Shown here in pieces: positions 1 through 8,739 of a stretch of DNA of 64,000 nucleotides. The notes below the pieces were generated by a model that saw nothing but the letters and a program-made list of their open reading frames with translations, was not told the DNA's origin and searched no databases. The stretch's first letter is position 1. Each line of letters begins with the position of its first letter. The DNA comes from Levilactobacillus tangyuanensis. Lineage in GTDB: Bacteria; Bacillota; Bacilli; Lactobacillales; Lactobacillaceae. Location of the stretch: contig NZ_RHOA01000011.1 in NCBI RefSeq assembly GCF_003946545.1, positions 1 through 64,000 on the forward strand, in the 5' to 3' direction. The translations under genes and the position numbers were made by a program.

Positions 1-11
1 TGCTAACTATC

Positions 12-37
12 ATAAGGGAGAGGCTTTCCCTTTTCAA
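12..37 (+). terminator. Hairpin upstream of ahpC
   Basis: A short stem (AAGGGA pairing with TCCCTT) is followed by a mixed T tract. It may end the gene to the left of the window or be part of the ahpC leader. Confidence 0.35.
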
Positions 38-66
38 TTGCTTATTTTTCTATTTACACATAATTA
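38..66 (+). promoter_or_regulatory. Candidate ahpC promoter
   Basis: TTGCTT (38-43) and TAATTA (61-66) are separated by 17 bases, about 40 bases before the ahpC start. No PerR-type box was recognised, so redox control is not shown by the sequence. Confidence 0.4.
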
Positions 67-105
67 TTTAAACACTCTAGATTACTGAATGAGGGGGATT
101 TTAAG

Positions 106-669
106 ATGAATTACATTGGTTCAACGTTACCCGATTTTAAAGTAAATGCTTTTCAAAATGGCGAGGTCCAGTCGCTGACAGCGGCCGACCTGAAGGGGCA
201 TTGGTCTGTCCTATTCTTCTATCCGGCCGACTTCTCCTTTGTTTGTCCGACTGAGTTGGGCGACCTAGCGGAACACTATGCGGCGTTTAAAGATCAAGAT
301 GCTGAAATCTATAGTGTCTCTGAGGATACTGAATTTGTTCACCAGGCGTGGCATGAACAGAGCCCGGAGGTGGGGCAGGTTGACTATCCAATGATCGCCG
401 ACCCGGCCGGTGACCTCGCTCGGCACTATGGTGTCCTGGATGAGGACGCTGGGCAAGCCTACCGGGGGGTGTTCATCCTGGATCCGACCGGTGCCGTGCG
501 ATCGTACACCATTAATGACATGGGGATCGGGCGTAACGCCAGCGAGATTTTACGAACCCTGACGGCGGCCCAGTTCGTTGCCGAACATGGTGATCGTGTC
601 TGCCCGGCTAACTGGCATCCGGGTGAGGCGACCTTGCAACCAGGGACCAAATTAGTCGGGAAAATTTAG
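106..669 (+). CDS. ahpC: Alkyl hydroperoxide reductase, peroxiredoxin AhpC
   Basis: Typical 2-Cys peroxiredoxin of 187 residues that reduces hydrogen peroxide and organic peroxides in the cytoplasm. The peroxidatic cysteine is Cys47 in the context FSFVCPTE, and the resolving cysteine is Cys166 in VCPANW near the C-terminus. Length matches the AhpC family. A GAGGGGG ribosome site lies 9 bases before the ATG. No ahpF follows; the next gene is on the other strand, so its electron donor (AhpF or a thioredoxin-type system) must be encoded elsewhere. It ends at a shared bidirectional terminator, so it is monocistronic. Confidence 0.95.
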   Translation: MNYIGSTLPDFKVNAFQNGEVQSLTAADLKGHWSVLFFYPADFSFVCPTELGDLAEHYAAFKDQDAEIYSVSEDTEFVHQAWHEQSPEVGQVDYPMIADPAGDLARHYGVLDEDAGQAYRGVFILDPTGAVRSYTINDMGIGRNASEILRTLTAAQFVAEHGDRVCPANWHPGEATLQPGTKLVGKI

Positions 670-679
670 ACTAATAAAA

Positions 680-717
680 AAAGGATCGCAACGATAAGGT
701 TGCGGTCCTTTTCATTT
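680..717. terminator. Bidirectional terminator
   Basis: A 12-bp stem (AAGGATCGCAAC with GTTGCGGTCCTT) is flanked by A and T tracts on both sides. It serves ahpC and the convergent gene ending at 717. Confidence 0.85.
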
Positions 718-1064
718 TAGATACCTGGTGCGATGGCGGCATATTCTTGGTGATACCAGGCACTCCAAGTATTGCCCTTGAGACTACCATCGGTATTATA
801 GGCCAGGTCGACGGTCTTCAAAATTTCGAGGAACATCTCACGTTTGTATGCCAACACACCAGTGGCCAGTTCGGCGGGACTGAATGAGTGGTTGACGTAG
901 AGATAGTGGTTGATATCGTTCATGGCGTAGTCCACTTTGTATTGGGACAAGATTTCCAGGTCATTGGACCGGAAGTGACGAATGTAGAACTTAGCAAAGT
1001 CAATCAGGGCTTGTTGTTGAGCATCTGCATCCAAATCAGTGATTTTTACATCTGCATTTGGCAA
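717..1064 (-). CDS. Hypothetical protein (115 aa)
   Basis: I do not recognise this family. The open frame extends to 1175, but the best start is TTG at 1064-1062, with an AGGAGGT ribosome site 8 bases upstream; the upstream ATG overlaps that site. The product is a soluble, acidic, aromatic-rich protein with no signal peptide or membrane segment, mostly helical in appearance. It is convergent with ahpC and divergent from the NAD(P)-binding protein gene at 1240. Confidence 0.7.
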   Translation of the reverse strand: MPNADVKITDLDADAQQQALIDFAKFYIRHFRSNDLEILSQYKVDYAMNDINHYLYVNHSFSPAELATGVLAYKREMFLEILKTVDLAYNTDGSLKGNTWSAWYHQEYAAIAPGI

Positions 1065-1239
1065 GATTGGTGACCTCCTCATAAAATCAGTGGGTTGTTG
1101 CGAGTGTTGGTCGTACCCTAACTTTATTATGGCACTTTTTATAGGTGGGTAAAGCGTTGGTGACTGTTTTTTCATGGATTTCGTGGCAAAATGGTGTTAT
1201 TGGGTCATGACGACTTTAAAAAGGACTGGTGGGAATAAC

Positions 1240-1881
1240 ATGCGGGTACTCGTAATTGGGGCAAATGGTGAAGTGGGTCATTTAGTGGTCCAGCAATTAT
1301 TGTTGGCAGGGGATGAGCCTGTCGCCGGGATTCGTCCGGATGAACCGGATGAGGATTGGCGGGATCAGGAGCTGAGTGTCGAACGACTGGATCTCTTGGA
1401 TAAGCCAGAGCAATTGGCTAAAGGCATGTTGGGCACGGATGCCGTCATTTTTGTGGCCGGGTCGGGCGGCCGTACCAAGGATGACATGACCTTACTCGTC
1501 GACCTAGATGGTGCCGTTAAGTCGATGCAAGCGGCGGAGATTGCCGGTGTGCGACGGTTCATCATGTTAAGCATGTTGTTTGCCGAAGATCGTAATCGCT
1601 GGGCCGATCCGTTAAAGCCGTTGTACGTTGCGAAATTTTACGCGGATGACTGGCTGGTTCACCGTACCCATTTGATCTACACGATTATCCAGCCCGGAGC
1701 GCTTTCGTTTCACGCTGGAACCGGACGGGTGAAGAGCGATCCATTGGCAGTCGGCAGTATTCCCCGGGCGGATGTGGCCACATTTATGGTGGCGGCGCTT
1801 CATGCGCCACGGGCGCAATACAAGACGATTCCCCTATTGAGTGGGGATCGCTCGATAGCGGAAGTCATCCAAGCTTTATAA
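1240..1881 (+). CDS. NAD(P)-binding epimerase-like protein (atypical SDR)
   Basis: Single Rossmann-domain protein of 213 residues in the NAD(P)H-binding/YwnB-like group of atypical short-chain dehydrogenases. The N-terminus MRVLVIGANGEVG carries the GxxGxxG dinucleotide loop. Members are used as NADPH sensors, quinone or flavin reductases; the substrate cannot be told here. The open frame starts at 1174, but ATG 1240 begins exactly at the beta-1 strand and has GGTGG 7 bases upstream, so it is preferred. It is followed by a small unknown gene 78 bases downstream. Confidence 0.8.
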   Translation: MRVLVIGANGEVGHLVVQQLLLAGDEPVAGIRPDEPDEDWRDQELSVERLDLLDKPEQLAKGMLGTDAVIFVAGSGGRTKDDMTLLVDLDGAVKSMQAAEIAGVRRFIMLSMLFAEDRNRWADPLKPLYVAKFYADDWLVHRTHLIYTIIQPGALSFHAGTGRVKSDPLAVGSIPRADVATFMVAALHAPRAQYKTIPLLSGDRSIAEVIQAL

Positions 1882-1959
1882 GCTAGATGGTCGTTCGTTT
1901 AATCAGTTTTTTGGTAAAATGAAATTAACCGAACAGCTTCTGCTAAGGAGGTAACCGTG

Positions 1960-2202
1960 ATGACTGAGAATATTGTCTTGGCCCCGCCGGCAGCCCTTGA
2001 GCTAGCGAAACATCTAGATGAATGGTCAAAATGGCGGCAGACCAAGGATCCGTTGACCGCGGATCGGGATTGGCAACGATTTATTGCGAAGAGTCGCGAC
2101 AAGGCCGAGTGGGAAGCGGGCCTAGCGGTCGAAATTGACCGATGGGAGGCGCTCCACGCCATTCAATTAACCCTAGAGGACTCTTTATTAGGGATTCGTT
2201 AA
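1960..2202 (+). CDS. Small hypothetical protein (80 aa)
   Basis: Unrecognised, charged and Trp-rich helical protein. AAGGAGGT (1945-1952) lies 7 bases before ATG 1960; the preceding in-frame GTG at 1957 is too close to the ribosome site. No export signal. It has its own terminator immediately downstream. Confidence 0.65.
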   Translation: MTENIVLAPPAALELAKHLDEWSKWRQTKDPLTADRDWQRFIAKSRDKAEWEAGLAVEIDRWEALHAIQLTLEDSLLGIR

Positions 2203-2230
2203 ACGAGCATATAAATGATAATAAGACGCT

Positions 2231-2272
2231 AAAAGACGATCACAATCGCTGGGGTTCTGATCGTCTTTTTTG
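2231..2272. terminator. Terminator
   Basis: AAAAGACGATCA pairs with TGATCGTCTTTT around a 15-base loop, with T tracts on both strands. It separates the small gene from the convergent XRE regulator. Confidence 0.8.
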
Positions 2273-2298
2273 GTAGGATGGGGTCACCCCCATGGGCG

Positions 2299-2901
2299 TT
2301 ACTGACTGACTGGGCGTCTAGAATATTTAATCGTCCCGAATAACAGTCCCACCCAGCAGGCGATGGCGAGGTAGAGGATGTCGGTTAGCAGTCCGGGACG
2401 ATGGAGGTGCCAAGCCATTGCAACGCCTACGGTACTGATAACGGCGAATAACAAGAGCCAGAGCCGGCTCTTCGGCCAACGGGTGGCCGGATCTTCCTGG
2501 GTGAGCGAGCTGGCAAATTGATTCAGTTGGTTGAGTGTCCAGAAGTTTAATAGGGCAATGGGCAGTAGCAGGCCCTTAGCCGACGTGAATTGGTCATCAA
2601 ACAGGAGGGCAACCATTAAAATAATATTCATGATCGTTAGATTACGGATGGTTGGATGCAGGGCATGCAGAACCTCAGGTTTCCTTAAGGTGTCGGTCAT
2701 ACCGTTGTCTTCTTTCAATAGGACATCTAGCGATAGGGTGTACAGGTCGCTGAGCTTAATGAGACTATCGATATCGGGATAGCTATGCCCGGTTTCCCAG
2801 CTGGAAATGGTTTGGCGTGAGACGTGTAAGGACGTCGCCACCTGACTCTGAGTTAGATTTTTTTGTTGCCGTGTTTGTTGTAAACGTTCCCCGAATTTCA
2901 T
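2299..2901 (-). CDS. XRE-family regulator with membrane-embedded C-terminus
   Basis: Residues 1-65 form a Cro/C1-type helix-turn-helix (motif SQVATSLHVSRQTISSWE). A linker follows, then about four hydrophobic segments between residues 90 and 195. This arrangement, a DNA-binding domain anchored in the membrane, is common in Lactobacillaceae and suggests sensing of envelope or membrane signals (inference). AAAGGGGGAA precedes the ATG. Targets are unknown; neighbours are unrelated metabolic genes. Confidence 0.85.
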   Translation of the reverse strand: MKFGERLQQTRQQKNLTQSQVATSLHVSRQTISSWETGHSYPDIDSLIKLSDLYTLSLDVLLKEDNGMTDTLRKPEVLHALHPTIRNLTIMNIILMVALLFDDQFTSAKGLLLPIALLNFWTLNQLNQFASSLTQEDPATRWPKSRLWLLLFAVISTVGVAMAWHLHRPGLLTDILYLAIACWVGLLFGTIKYSRRPVSQ

Positions 2902-3021
2902 GATGGTTCCCCCTTTAGAACTGTCTTCACCATACCAAATATCGCTAAAATTGCCTAGCTGAGTTTCTAAGCATGACCGTTATATCAAGGATTTCGACCT
3001 ATTAAAAATAAAAATGAGCAA

Positions 3022-3050
3022 ACAAAAAGACGCCATGGTGGCGTCTTTAA
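3022..3050 (-). terminator. gnd terminator
   Basis: AAAGACGCC pairs with GGCGTCTTT across a short loop, with a T tract on the minus strand directly after the gnd stop. Confidence 0.8.
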
Positions 3051-3063
3051 TTTAAAATTTCGT

Positions 3064-4506
3064 TTATTGTTCTTCGTACCAAGTGTAGTGGAAGTTCCCA
3101 TCGCGGTCGTTCCGTTCGTACGTGTGAGCACCGAAGTAGTCCCGTTGTGCTTGTAACAAGTTAGCAGGTAAGACTTCAGCCCGGAAGCTATCGTAGTAAG
3201 TGATAGCGGCGGATAAACTAGGAACGGGGATGCCGGCTTGAACAGCCATGGCAACCACGTCACGGATGGATTGTTGGTACTTGCCAGCGATATCCTTGAA
3301 GTAGCTATCGAACAGCAAGTTAGACAACTTAGGATCCTTGTTGAAGGCTTCGGTGATGTTTTGGAGGAATTGGGCCCGGATGATGCAGCCGCCCCGCCAG
3401 ATTTGTGCTAATTCACCGAACTTCAAGTCCCAGTCGTTAGCTTCGGAAGCAAACCGGAGTTGTTCGAAGCCTTGAGCATAGCTCATCAGCTTACCAAAGA
3501 AGAGGGCTTGGCGAACTTCTTCGACGAACTTGTCCTTGTCAGGGATGTCAACGTTGCCTTGCTTTTCAGCAGCTGGCAATTCCTTAGAAGCCTTAACCCG
3601 TTCGTCCTTCAACATGGAGATGTAACGAGCGTAAACGGCTTCGGTAATCACTGATTGAGGAACTTGAACGTCCAGGGCATCTTCGGAACTCCACTTACCA
3701 GTCCCTTTGTTGTTCCCACGGTCCTTGATGGCGTCGACGATTGGTAAGTTCTTGTCGTCGCCCAAGTCATCCTTACGAGTCAAGATGTCGGCAGTGATTT
3801 CAACTAAGTAGCTGTCCAATTCACCCTTGTTCCAGTCTTTGAAGATGTCAGCCATCTCGTCGACTGAAATACCGGCAACGTTACGCATGATGTTGTAGCT
3901 TTCATCGATCAGCTCTTCATCACCGTATTCGATCCCATTGTGGACCATCTTGACGTAATGACCAGCACCGTTAGGGCCGATGTAAGTTACACAAGGCTTG
4001 CCATCTTGAGGCGCCTTGGCGGCAATCTTGGTTAAGATTGGTTCGACTAAGTCATAGGCTTCCTTTTGGCCGCCGGGCATCAGTGAAGGTCCTTGTAAGG
4101 CACCTAATTCACCACCGGAAACACCCATACCAATGAAGTTGATCCCAGATTTGTCGAGTTCGGCGTTACGAGCCATCGTGTCGTGGAAGTTCGTGTTCCC
4201 ACCATCGATGAGGACGTCACCCTTGTCCAAGAGTGGTAATAATTCATGAATAACGGCATCGGTTGGCTTACCAGCCTTAACCATCATGAGAATCCGCCGA
4301 GGGGTTTCCAAAGACTTCACGAAGTCCTCAACGTTGTAGCTTGGGACCAGTTTCTTTTCACTGTGGTCTTTCATAACTTGTTCGGTCTTGCTTGCGGAAC
4401 GGTTGTAGATACCAACCGTGTAGCCGCGGCTTTCAATGTTCAGGGCTAAGTTCTTGCCCATGACCGCCATACCAACAACACCAATATTTGCTTTTTGATC
4501 TGCCAT
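3064..4506 (-). CDS. gnd: 6-phosphogluconate dehydrogenase, decarboxylating
   Basis: 480 residues, the standard length. It oxidises 6-phosphogluconate to ribulose-5-phosphate and CO2, the decarboxylating step that feeds the phosphoketolase pathway. Seen: Rossmann loop [13 protein letters not shown] at the N-terminus, the substrate signature [19 protein letters not shown], and the catalytic [17 protein letters not shown] region. The open frame runs upstream to 4572, but ATG 4506 has GGAAGG 6 bases before it and matches the family start. zwf is 1.2 kb upstream on the same strand, separated by the marR/GNAT pair, so the two are not a simple operon. Confidence 0.97.
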   Translation of the reverse strand: MADQKANIGVVGMAVMGKNLALNIESRGYTVGIYNRSASKTEQVMKDHSEKKLVPSYNVEDFVKSLETPRRILMMVKAGKPTDAVIHELLPLLDKGDVLIDGGNTNFHDTMARNAELDKSGINFIGMGVSGGELGALQGPSLMPGGQKEAYDLVEPILTKIAAKAPQDGKPCVTYIGPNGAGHYVKMVHNGIEYGDEELIDESYNIMRNVAGISVDEMADIFKDWNKGELDSYLVEITADILTRKDDLGDDKNLPIVDAIKDRGNNKGTGKWSSEDALDVQVPQSVITEAVYARYISMLKDERVKASKELPAAEKQGNVDIPDKDKFVEEVRQALFFGKLMSYAQGFEQLRFASEANDWDLKFGELAQIWRGGCIIRAQFLQNITEAFNKDPKLSNLLFDSYFKDIAGKYQQSIRDVVAMAVQAGIPVPSLSAAITYYDSFRAEVLPANLLQAQRDYFGAHTYERNDRDGNFHYTWYEEQ

Positions 4507-4667
4507 TAGTAACCTTCCTTTACGTTTGAAATTAAGAACGGTTTGTCCAACAGTTAGTGTAGCATTGAACAATTTAAAAGGAAAATGTTTTGTCTGATTT
4601 TTACTGAAAAATCAGGAAAGTTTTCACTAATTATTAGAACAATGATAGCGAGGAGGAATTGATCGGC

Positions 4668-5090
4668 CTAAAGCTTGGCATGCTTGATATTGTTGGCCAC
4701 TTTGCCCAATAATTCGCTCAGCAAGGCCTTCTCGCCGGCCGATAGGCCTGATGTACCGGCAGCAATGATCTGTTGCTCATAACGCTCGAGAGCGGGATAC
4801 ATGGCCTGGCCCTTTTGGGTTGCCATGAGGGGCCGGCGTTTCTTGTCCTGGTCATCGACGGTGCGGGTCACATACTCGCTGGTGATCAGCTTGCGAACGG
4901 TTCGCAGGCAGGTCGAGGGGTCGACGTGGAGTTGGGCAGCGAGCTCCGTCTGGGTAATGCCGGGATTTTCGACGACCCGCATGAGATAAATAAACTGGTT
5001 GTGTTGAAGCTGGTCCGGTTGAAAGCGTTGATTACCGATAACCGCGGTGGCACGGGCGATCAGGCCAATACTTCGAAATGAATTGGACAT
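4668..5090 (-). CDS. MarR-family transcriptional regulator
   Basis: 140-residue winged-helix protein. The helix-turn-helix lies around residues 45-70 (TQTELAAQLHVDPSTCLRTVRKL) and is followed by the wing and a C-terminal dimerisation helix. The long upstream extension of the frame overlaps the divergent gene and is rejected; ATG 5090 has GAGGAAA close upstream. It is divergent from the GNAT gene with 81 bases between, which contain an inverted repeat. Such regulators usually repress themselves and the divergent gene. Confidence 0.88.
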   Translation of the reverse strand: MSNSFRSIGLIARATAVIGNQRFQPDQLQHNQFIYLMRVVENPGITQTELAAQLHVDPSTCLRTVRKLITSEYVTRTVDDQDKKRRPLMATQKGQAMYPALERYEQQIIAAGTSGLSAGEKALLSELLGKVANNIKHAKL

Positions 5091-5104
5091 ATTTTTCCTC
5101 CAGT

Positions 5105-5120
5105 AGTTGCATTTGCAATT
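5105..5120. promoter_or_regulatory. Inverted repeat, candidate MarR operator
   Basis: TTGCA-TT-TGCAA (5107-5118) sits in the divergent intergenic region between marR and the acetyltransferase gene, 17 bases from the marR start codon. Position and symmetry fit an autoregulatory MarR operator. Confidence 0.45.
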
Positions 5121-5171
5121 AAAAAGTGAGATACTCGTTACCAATATTATAACACAGGAAGAAGCGGTACT

Positions 5172-5621
5172 ATGATTAACTGGCGGATTAACTCCTTCGA
5201 TGAACTGACGACTCTTGATTTGTATAAGATTGCATATGAACGTATCCGAACTTTTGTTATTGCCCAGGATCGGCCCTACCAGGAGATTGATGAGACGGAC
5301 TTGATTGCTCGTCATATTCTCGGCTATCAGGACGGCGAGCTCGTGGCCTATGCCCGTGTCTTTACCGATGAGGGCGGCGTCACGTTCGGCCGGGTGTTGA
5401 CGATTCCTGAACGTCGAGGCCAGGGATTGGGCCGCCAACTGGTGCAACAAATCGAGGGCGAAATTGCTCGCCACTTTGGCAAATGCCCCATCTTTATTGA
5501 GGCCCAGATCGATAAGCAACATTTCTATGAAAAATTTGGCTACGTTGCCGAAGGTCCGGTGTTTGACTTCAATGGGTCACCCCATATTCGGATGACTAAG
5601 CCGGCCTTAGTTCAGGCCTAG
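5172..5621 (+). CDS. GNAT N-acetyltransferase, ElaA type
   Basis: 149 residues of the GCN5-related acetyltransferase fold, ElaA subgroup. Seen: the N-terminal LYKIAYERIRTFVIAQ segment typical of ElaA, the acetyl-CoA loop RRGQGLGRQLV (about residues 79-89), and a C-terminal FYEKFGYV motif. Acetyl acceptor unknown. ATG 5172 is preceded by AGGAAG. It is divergent from marR and probably under its control. Confidence 0.85.
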   Translation: MINWRINSFDELTTLDLYKIAYERIRTFVIAQDRPYQEIDETDLIARHILGYQDGELVAYARVFTDEGGVTFGRVLTIPERRGQGLGRQLVQQIEGEIARHFGKCPIFIEAQIDKQHFYEKFGYVAEGPVFDFNGSPHIRMTKPALVQA

Positions 5622-5630
5622 GTCAACGAA

Positions 5631-5663
5631 TAAAGGACGCCGCAATCATTGCGGCGTCCTTTA
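5631..5663. terminator. Bidirectional terminator
   Basis: AAAGGACGCCGCAAT pairs with ATTGCGGCGTCCTTT, with T tracts on both strands. It lies between the GNAT gene and the convergent zwf. Confidence 0.85.
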
Positions 5664-5741
5664 TTTGTAAAAACCAAGTTATGCCTTAGTCTTTATCTAA
5701 TCAATGTTAATCTCTCTAGTTGTCGACCAATGCCAGGGCGA

Positions 5742-7229
5742 CTAGTTGTTTAAACGGTAGACCCATTGACGATGGTCGCGTTGGATAAGTTCCTCGGCGG
5801 CTGCAGGGCCCATTGAATGTGGCGTGTAGTTAGGGAATTGTGGTTCTTGTAAGTCCCAAACGCGACGAATTTGGTCAACAAACTTCCAAGCGTAGGAAAC
5901 TTCTGGCCAGCTGGAGAAGTTGGTCCCGTCACCCTTCATGACGTCGTGTAACAGACGTTCGTAAGGTTCTGGCGTTTCCTTAGACTTTTCAGCGTCAACC
6001 AAGTAGTCCAACTTGATGGGTTCCGTTTGGAACGTGGCATCGTTGGTCTTGGCGTTTAATTGCAGGGAGAACCCAGCGTGTGGCTCAACGAAGATCGTCA
6101 AGACGTTGGCTGCCAGTGGGGCGTTAGGTGCTTGTGGGAAGGCAAAGATATCAACCAATGGCTTCTTGAAGACGACGTCCACGCGGGTAAACTTGTCGGC
6201 TAACATCTTCCCAGTCCGGATATAGAATGGGGTGCCTGACCAACGGTAGTTATCGAACAAGAGCTTGCCGGCAACGAACGTTTCAGTGGTTGAGTCATGA
6301 GGAACGTTGTCTTCGTGACGGTAGTCGGCTTGATCGTTGATGGAGCCGTATTGGCCCCGGACGAAGTTGGTTGCGGCATCGGCAACGTTGTAGACCCGTA
6401 AGCTCCGTAAGGCCTTCACCTTTTCAGCTCGAATATCGGTATCCGTGAAGGCAACAGGTTGTTCCATGGCTAACAGGGAAACGATTTGCATGATGTGGTT
6501 TTGAACCATGTCCCGCAAAGCCCCACTGTTATCGTAGTAGGAAGCTCGTTCTTCAACCCCTAACTTTTCGGAAAGGGTGACCTGGATGTTATCGATGTAA
6601 CGGTTGTTCCAAAGGGATTCAACCAAGGTATTACCGAAACGCAGGGCTTCGATGTTCTGAATCATTTCCTTACCCAAGTAGTGGTCGATCCGGAAGATTT
6701 GTTCTTCGTCAAAGGACTTGCTGAGGGCATCGTTTAATTGTTTTGCGGAGTCGAAGTCGCGACCGAAAGGCTTTTCGATGACCAACCGGTTGAAGGCATC
6801 TTTGTTATCAGACATTAAGCCTTGGGACCGTAAGTCTTGGGCGATTGTGCCGAAGAATTGTGGGGCCATGGACAGGTAGAAGATCCGGTTGCCTTGCAAC
6901 TTGTACTTCTTGTCCAACTTGTCGGCCAATTCCTTTAGAACAGAATAGTGCGCCGTGTCCGTAACGTCATGTGCTTGGTAGTAGAAATGAGAGATGAAGT
7001 CGCTGGCTTCTTTAGAGTCGGCGCGTTCGCCACTGTCAGCCAAGGATTTCTTGATGGCAGCACGGAACTTTTCGTCATCCAACGTTTGCCGGGAAGTCCC
7101 GATAACGGCGAAATGAGACCGTAAGTTACCTTTGCGATATAAGTTAAACAGACTTGGGTAGAGCTTCCGGTAAGCTAAGTCACCAGTGCCTCCAAAGAAC
7201 ATGAATAATGCGGTACGTTCAGTTGCCAC
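5742..7229 (-). CDS. zwf: Glucose-6-phosphate 1-dehydrogenase
   Basis: 495 residues. It converts glucose-6-phosphate to 6-phosphogluconolactone and is the entry step of the oxidative pentose-phosphate/phosphoketolase route. Seen: nucleotide loop FGGTGDLAYRKLYPSLF at the N-terminus and the active-site signature RIDHYLGKEMIQN near residue 180. The start is GTG at 7229-7227, with AAGGAG 10 bases upstream. A TATAAT hexamer on the minus strand (7350-7355) implies a leader of roughly 110 bases containing a hairpin (7283-7314). Confidence 0.97.
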   Translation of the reverse strand: MATERTALFMFFGGTGDLAYRKLYPSLFNLYRKGNLRSHFAVIGTSRQTLDDEKFRAAIKKSLADSGERADSKEASDFISHFYYQAHDVTDTAHYSVLKELADKLDKKYKLQGNRIFYLSMAPQFFGTIAQDLRSQGLMSDNKDAFNRLVIEKPFGRDFDSAKQLNDALSKSFDEEQIFRIDHYLGKEMIQNIEALRFGNTLVESLWNNRYIDNIQVTLSEKLGVEERASYYDNSGALRDMVQNHIMQIVSLLAMEQPVAFTDTDIRAEKVKALRSLRVYNVADAATNFVRGQYGSINDQADYRHEDNVPHDSTTETFVAGKLLFDNYRWSGTPFYIRTGKMLADKFTRVDVVFKKPLVDIFAFPQAPNAPLAANVLTIFVEPHAGFSLQLNAKTNDATFQTEPIKLDYLVDAEKSKETPEPYERLLHDVMKGDGTNFSSWPEVSYAWKFVDQIRRVWDLQEPQFPNYTPHSMGPAAAEELIQRDHRQWVYRLNN

Positions 7230-7820
7230 GAGTTCGTCACTCCTTAAGTGTGAGTTTGATTAGGTTATTTAACATGATTGAACCTGTCCGGTTAGATGCG
7301 CCGGAAAACAGGTGTGGGTCGACGACTGTCTAGACCACTTCGAAAGCTTATTATACGCTACTTTCAAATGAAACGCGACAATTTTAAAGCAAGAATTTCA
7401 AAATAGGACAACCGGTTGCATTGGCATAAAATCAACGTTTTCATTGAAATGCGGTTTTCATGAAAGCAAAATAGTTTTTGCTCCAGCCGTATGGAAACGA
7501 CTTTCTCACCGTTACTGGTCATTCGACGAATCTGAAGTAAGTCTAGCAAATACCGAGGGAAAAGACACGTGATAGGCGTTGGACAATTATAACAACCAAC
7601 TTGGACGAAAACGCCAATCGCGACGGACTTTGACGGTGCGTTACGCAAATAATTCACGACCGAACTAAGTAGACGCTAAGTTAATTTTAAGCCTTATTAA
7701 AAAAGACTAAAAACCGCATGAAACCGGGTTCAATTAAGGTTGAAAGCTGTTATACTATGAGGCGGTTAGAAAATACAGTGCCGGCACGTAACTGTCGGCC
7801 GATTAAGGGGTCAGGATATA
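7230..7820. other. Intergenic region between zwf and the lysine-rich protein gene
   Basis: About 590 bases without a convincing gene. The zwf side holds a nested hairpin (ACCTGT/ACAGGT enclosing CCGG/CCGG, 7283-7314), the 8-base palindrome GTCTAGAC (7328-7335) and a minus-strand TATAAT (7350-7355). The right side holds an extended -10 (TGT-TATACT, 7748-7756) for the gene at 7821. I see nothing definite in the middle. Confidence 0.5.
7748..7756 (+). promoter_or_regulatory. Extended -10 promoter
   Basis: TG-T-TATACT is an extended -10 element placing a start site near 7763, about 58 bases before the start codon of the lysine-rich secreted protein. The -35 is weak. Confidence 0.45.
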
Positions 7821-8630
7821 ATGAAGAAGTTTATGATTGCTTTGACCGGGTTGGTAACGTTGGCCACGGTAGGTGCAGTGGTACCAGCAACGGCTGTAAC
7901 ATCAGCAACAACTGCTCACGCGGCAACTCACGTGGGACCAAGTTTGAGCGTTAATGCTATTCGCACGTCAACCACGAAGGTTTCGGGGACCGCAACGAAG
8001 AGCTCTAAGATTACGGTTAAGGCCACGAAGAATGCTAAGAAGAACTTGGCTAGTGGTACCGCTTCAAAGAAGACGGGGAAGTTTTCCGTTAAGTTATCCA
8101 AGAAGTTGAAGAAGAATGCTAACGTCTACGTTTATGCAACAAACCCTAAGACGAAGACGTCCTTCTACCGGATCATCCGGGTTGAAGGTGCTGCTACTAA
8201 GGCTGCAACGACGACTAAGAAGACTACAACCAAGAAGACCACAACAAAAAAGGCCACCACTAAGAAGACGACGGCTAAGAAGAGCACTGCTAACTTCACC
8301 GTTAAGACGCCTACTGGGACTTGGAAGTCTAACACGGCTAACAAGTACTCCCAAAAGTGGGTCTTCAGCCAAAAGACTGGTTTGAACGAATACCTTTACA
8401 AGAACGGTAAGAAGGTTAAGACCTTAGTTTCTTACGCTAAGTACAGTGTTAGTGCTAAGACCCCAACGTTCTGGAAGATTACTTACACCCCTAAGGGTTC
8501 TAAGACGAAGAAGACCGTTTACTTACGCTTCACTTCTGCTAAGAAGTTCAAGATCGTTAACAGCAAGAACAAGGTCGTTGCCGTTAAGGCCGGCGTTGCC
8601 CCAGCTGCTAAGTGGACTTTCACGAAGTAA
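7821..8630 (+). CDS. Secreted, extremely lysine-rich protein with Lys/Thr repeat linker
   Basis: 269 residues. A Sec signal peptide (MKKFMIALTGLVTLATVGAV...AHAA) suggests cleavage near residue 35. An Ig-like bacterial domain (about 38-125) with the pattern typical of small adhesion/wall modules follows. Then comes a low-complexity linker of repeated TKKTT/TTKKA units (about 130-155) and a C-terminal beta-rich domain of about 105 residues. Lysine is by far the commonest charged residue and Asp is nearly absent, so the mature protein should be strongly cationic. Lysine is encoded almost only by AAG, the codon bias seen in xfp and adhE, which suggests high expression. Binding to teichoic acid or nucleic acid is a guess. 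No sortase motif or lipobox. Confidence 0.75.
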   Translation: MKKFMIALTGLVTLATVGAVVPATAVTSATTAHAATHVGPSLSVNAIRTSTTKVSGTATKSSKITVKATKNAKKNLASGTASKKTGKFSVKLSKKLKKNANVYVYATNPKTKTSFYRIIRVEGAATKAATTTKKTTTKKTTTKKATTKKTTAKKSTANFTVKTPTGTWKSNTANKYSQKWVFSQKTGLNEYLYKNGKKVKTLVSYAKYSVSAKTPTFWKITYTPKGSKTKKTVYLRFTSAKKFKIVNSKNKVVAVKAGVAPAAKWTFTK

Positions 8631-8650
8631 GCTCGTTTATAATGACTCAT

Positions 8651-8687
8651 TTAGCGACATCCTCGTTGGGGATGTCGCTTTTTTTTA
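8651..8687 (+). terminator. Terminator of the lysine-rich protein gene
   Basis: AGCGACATCC pairs with GGATGTCGCT and is followed by eight T. Confidence 0.85.
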
Positions 8688-8689
8688 TG

Positions 8690-8725
8690 ACAAAAGGGTC
8701 CCCACCCAAGCTAGTGAGGACCCTC
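8690..8725 (-). terminator. Terminator of the metal P-type ATPase gene
   Basis: AGGGTCC pairs with GGACCCT, giving a short T tract on the minus strand after the stop at 8740. Confidence 0.6.
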
Positions 8726-8739
8726 TATGATGATACCGG

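Noticed and set aside
1174-1239. N-terminal extension of the NAD(P)-binding protein
   Set aside because: Would place 22 residues before the Rossmann strand and has no ribosome site; ATG 1240 has one.
7430-7446. Possible CcpA cre site upstream of zwf
   Set aside because: Only the left half and CG centre match; the final CA is missing.
7364-7657. 97-codon minus-strand frame upstream of zwf
   Set aside because: No ribosome site, and it overlaps the probable zwf -10 and leader region.
8116-8385. Arg/Leu/Ser-rich frame inside the lysine-rich protein gene
   Set aside because: Frame-shifted shadow of the Lys/Thr codon repeats.
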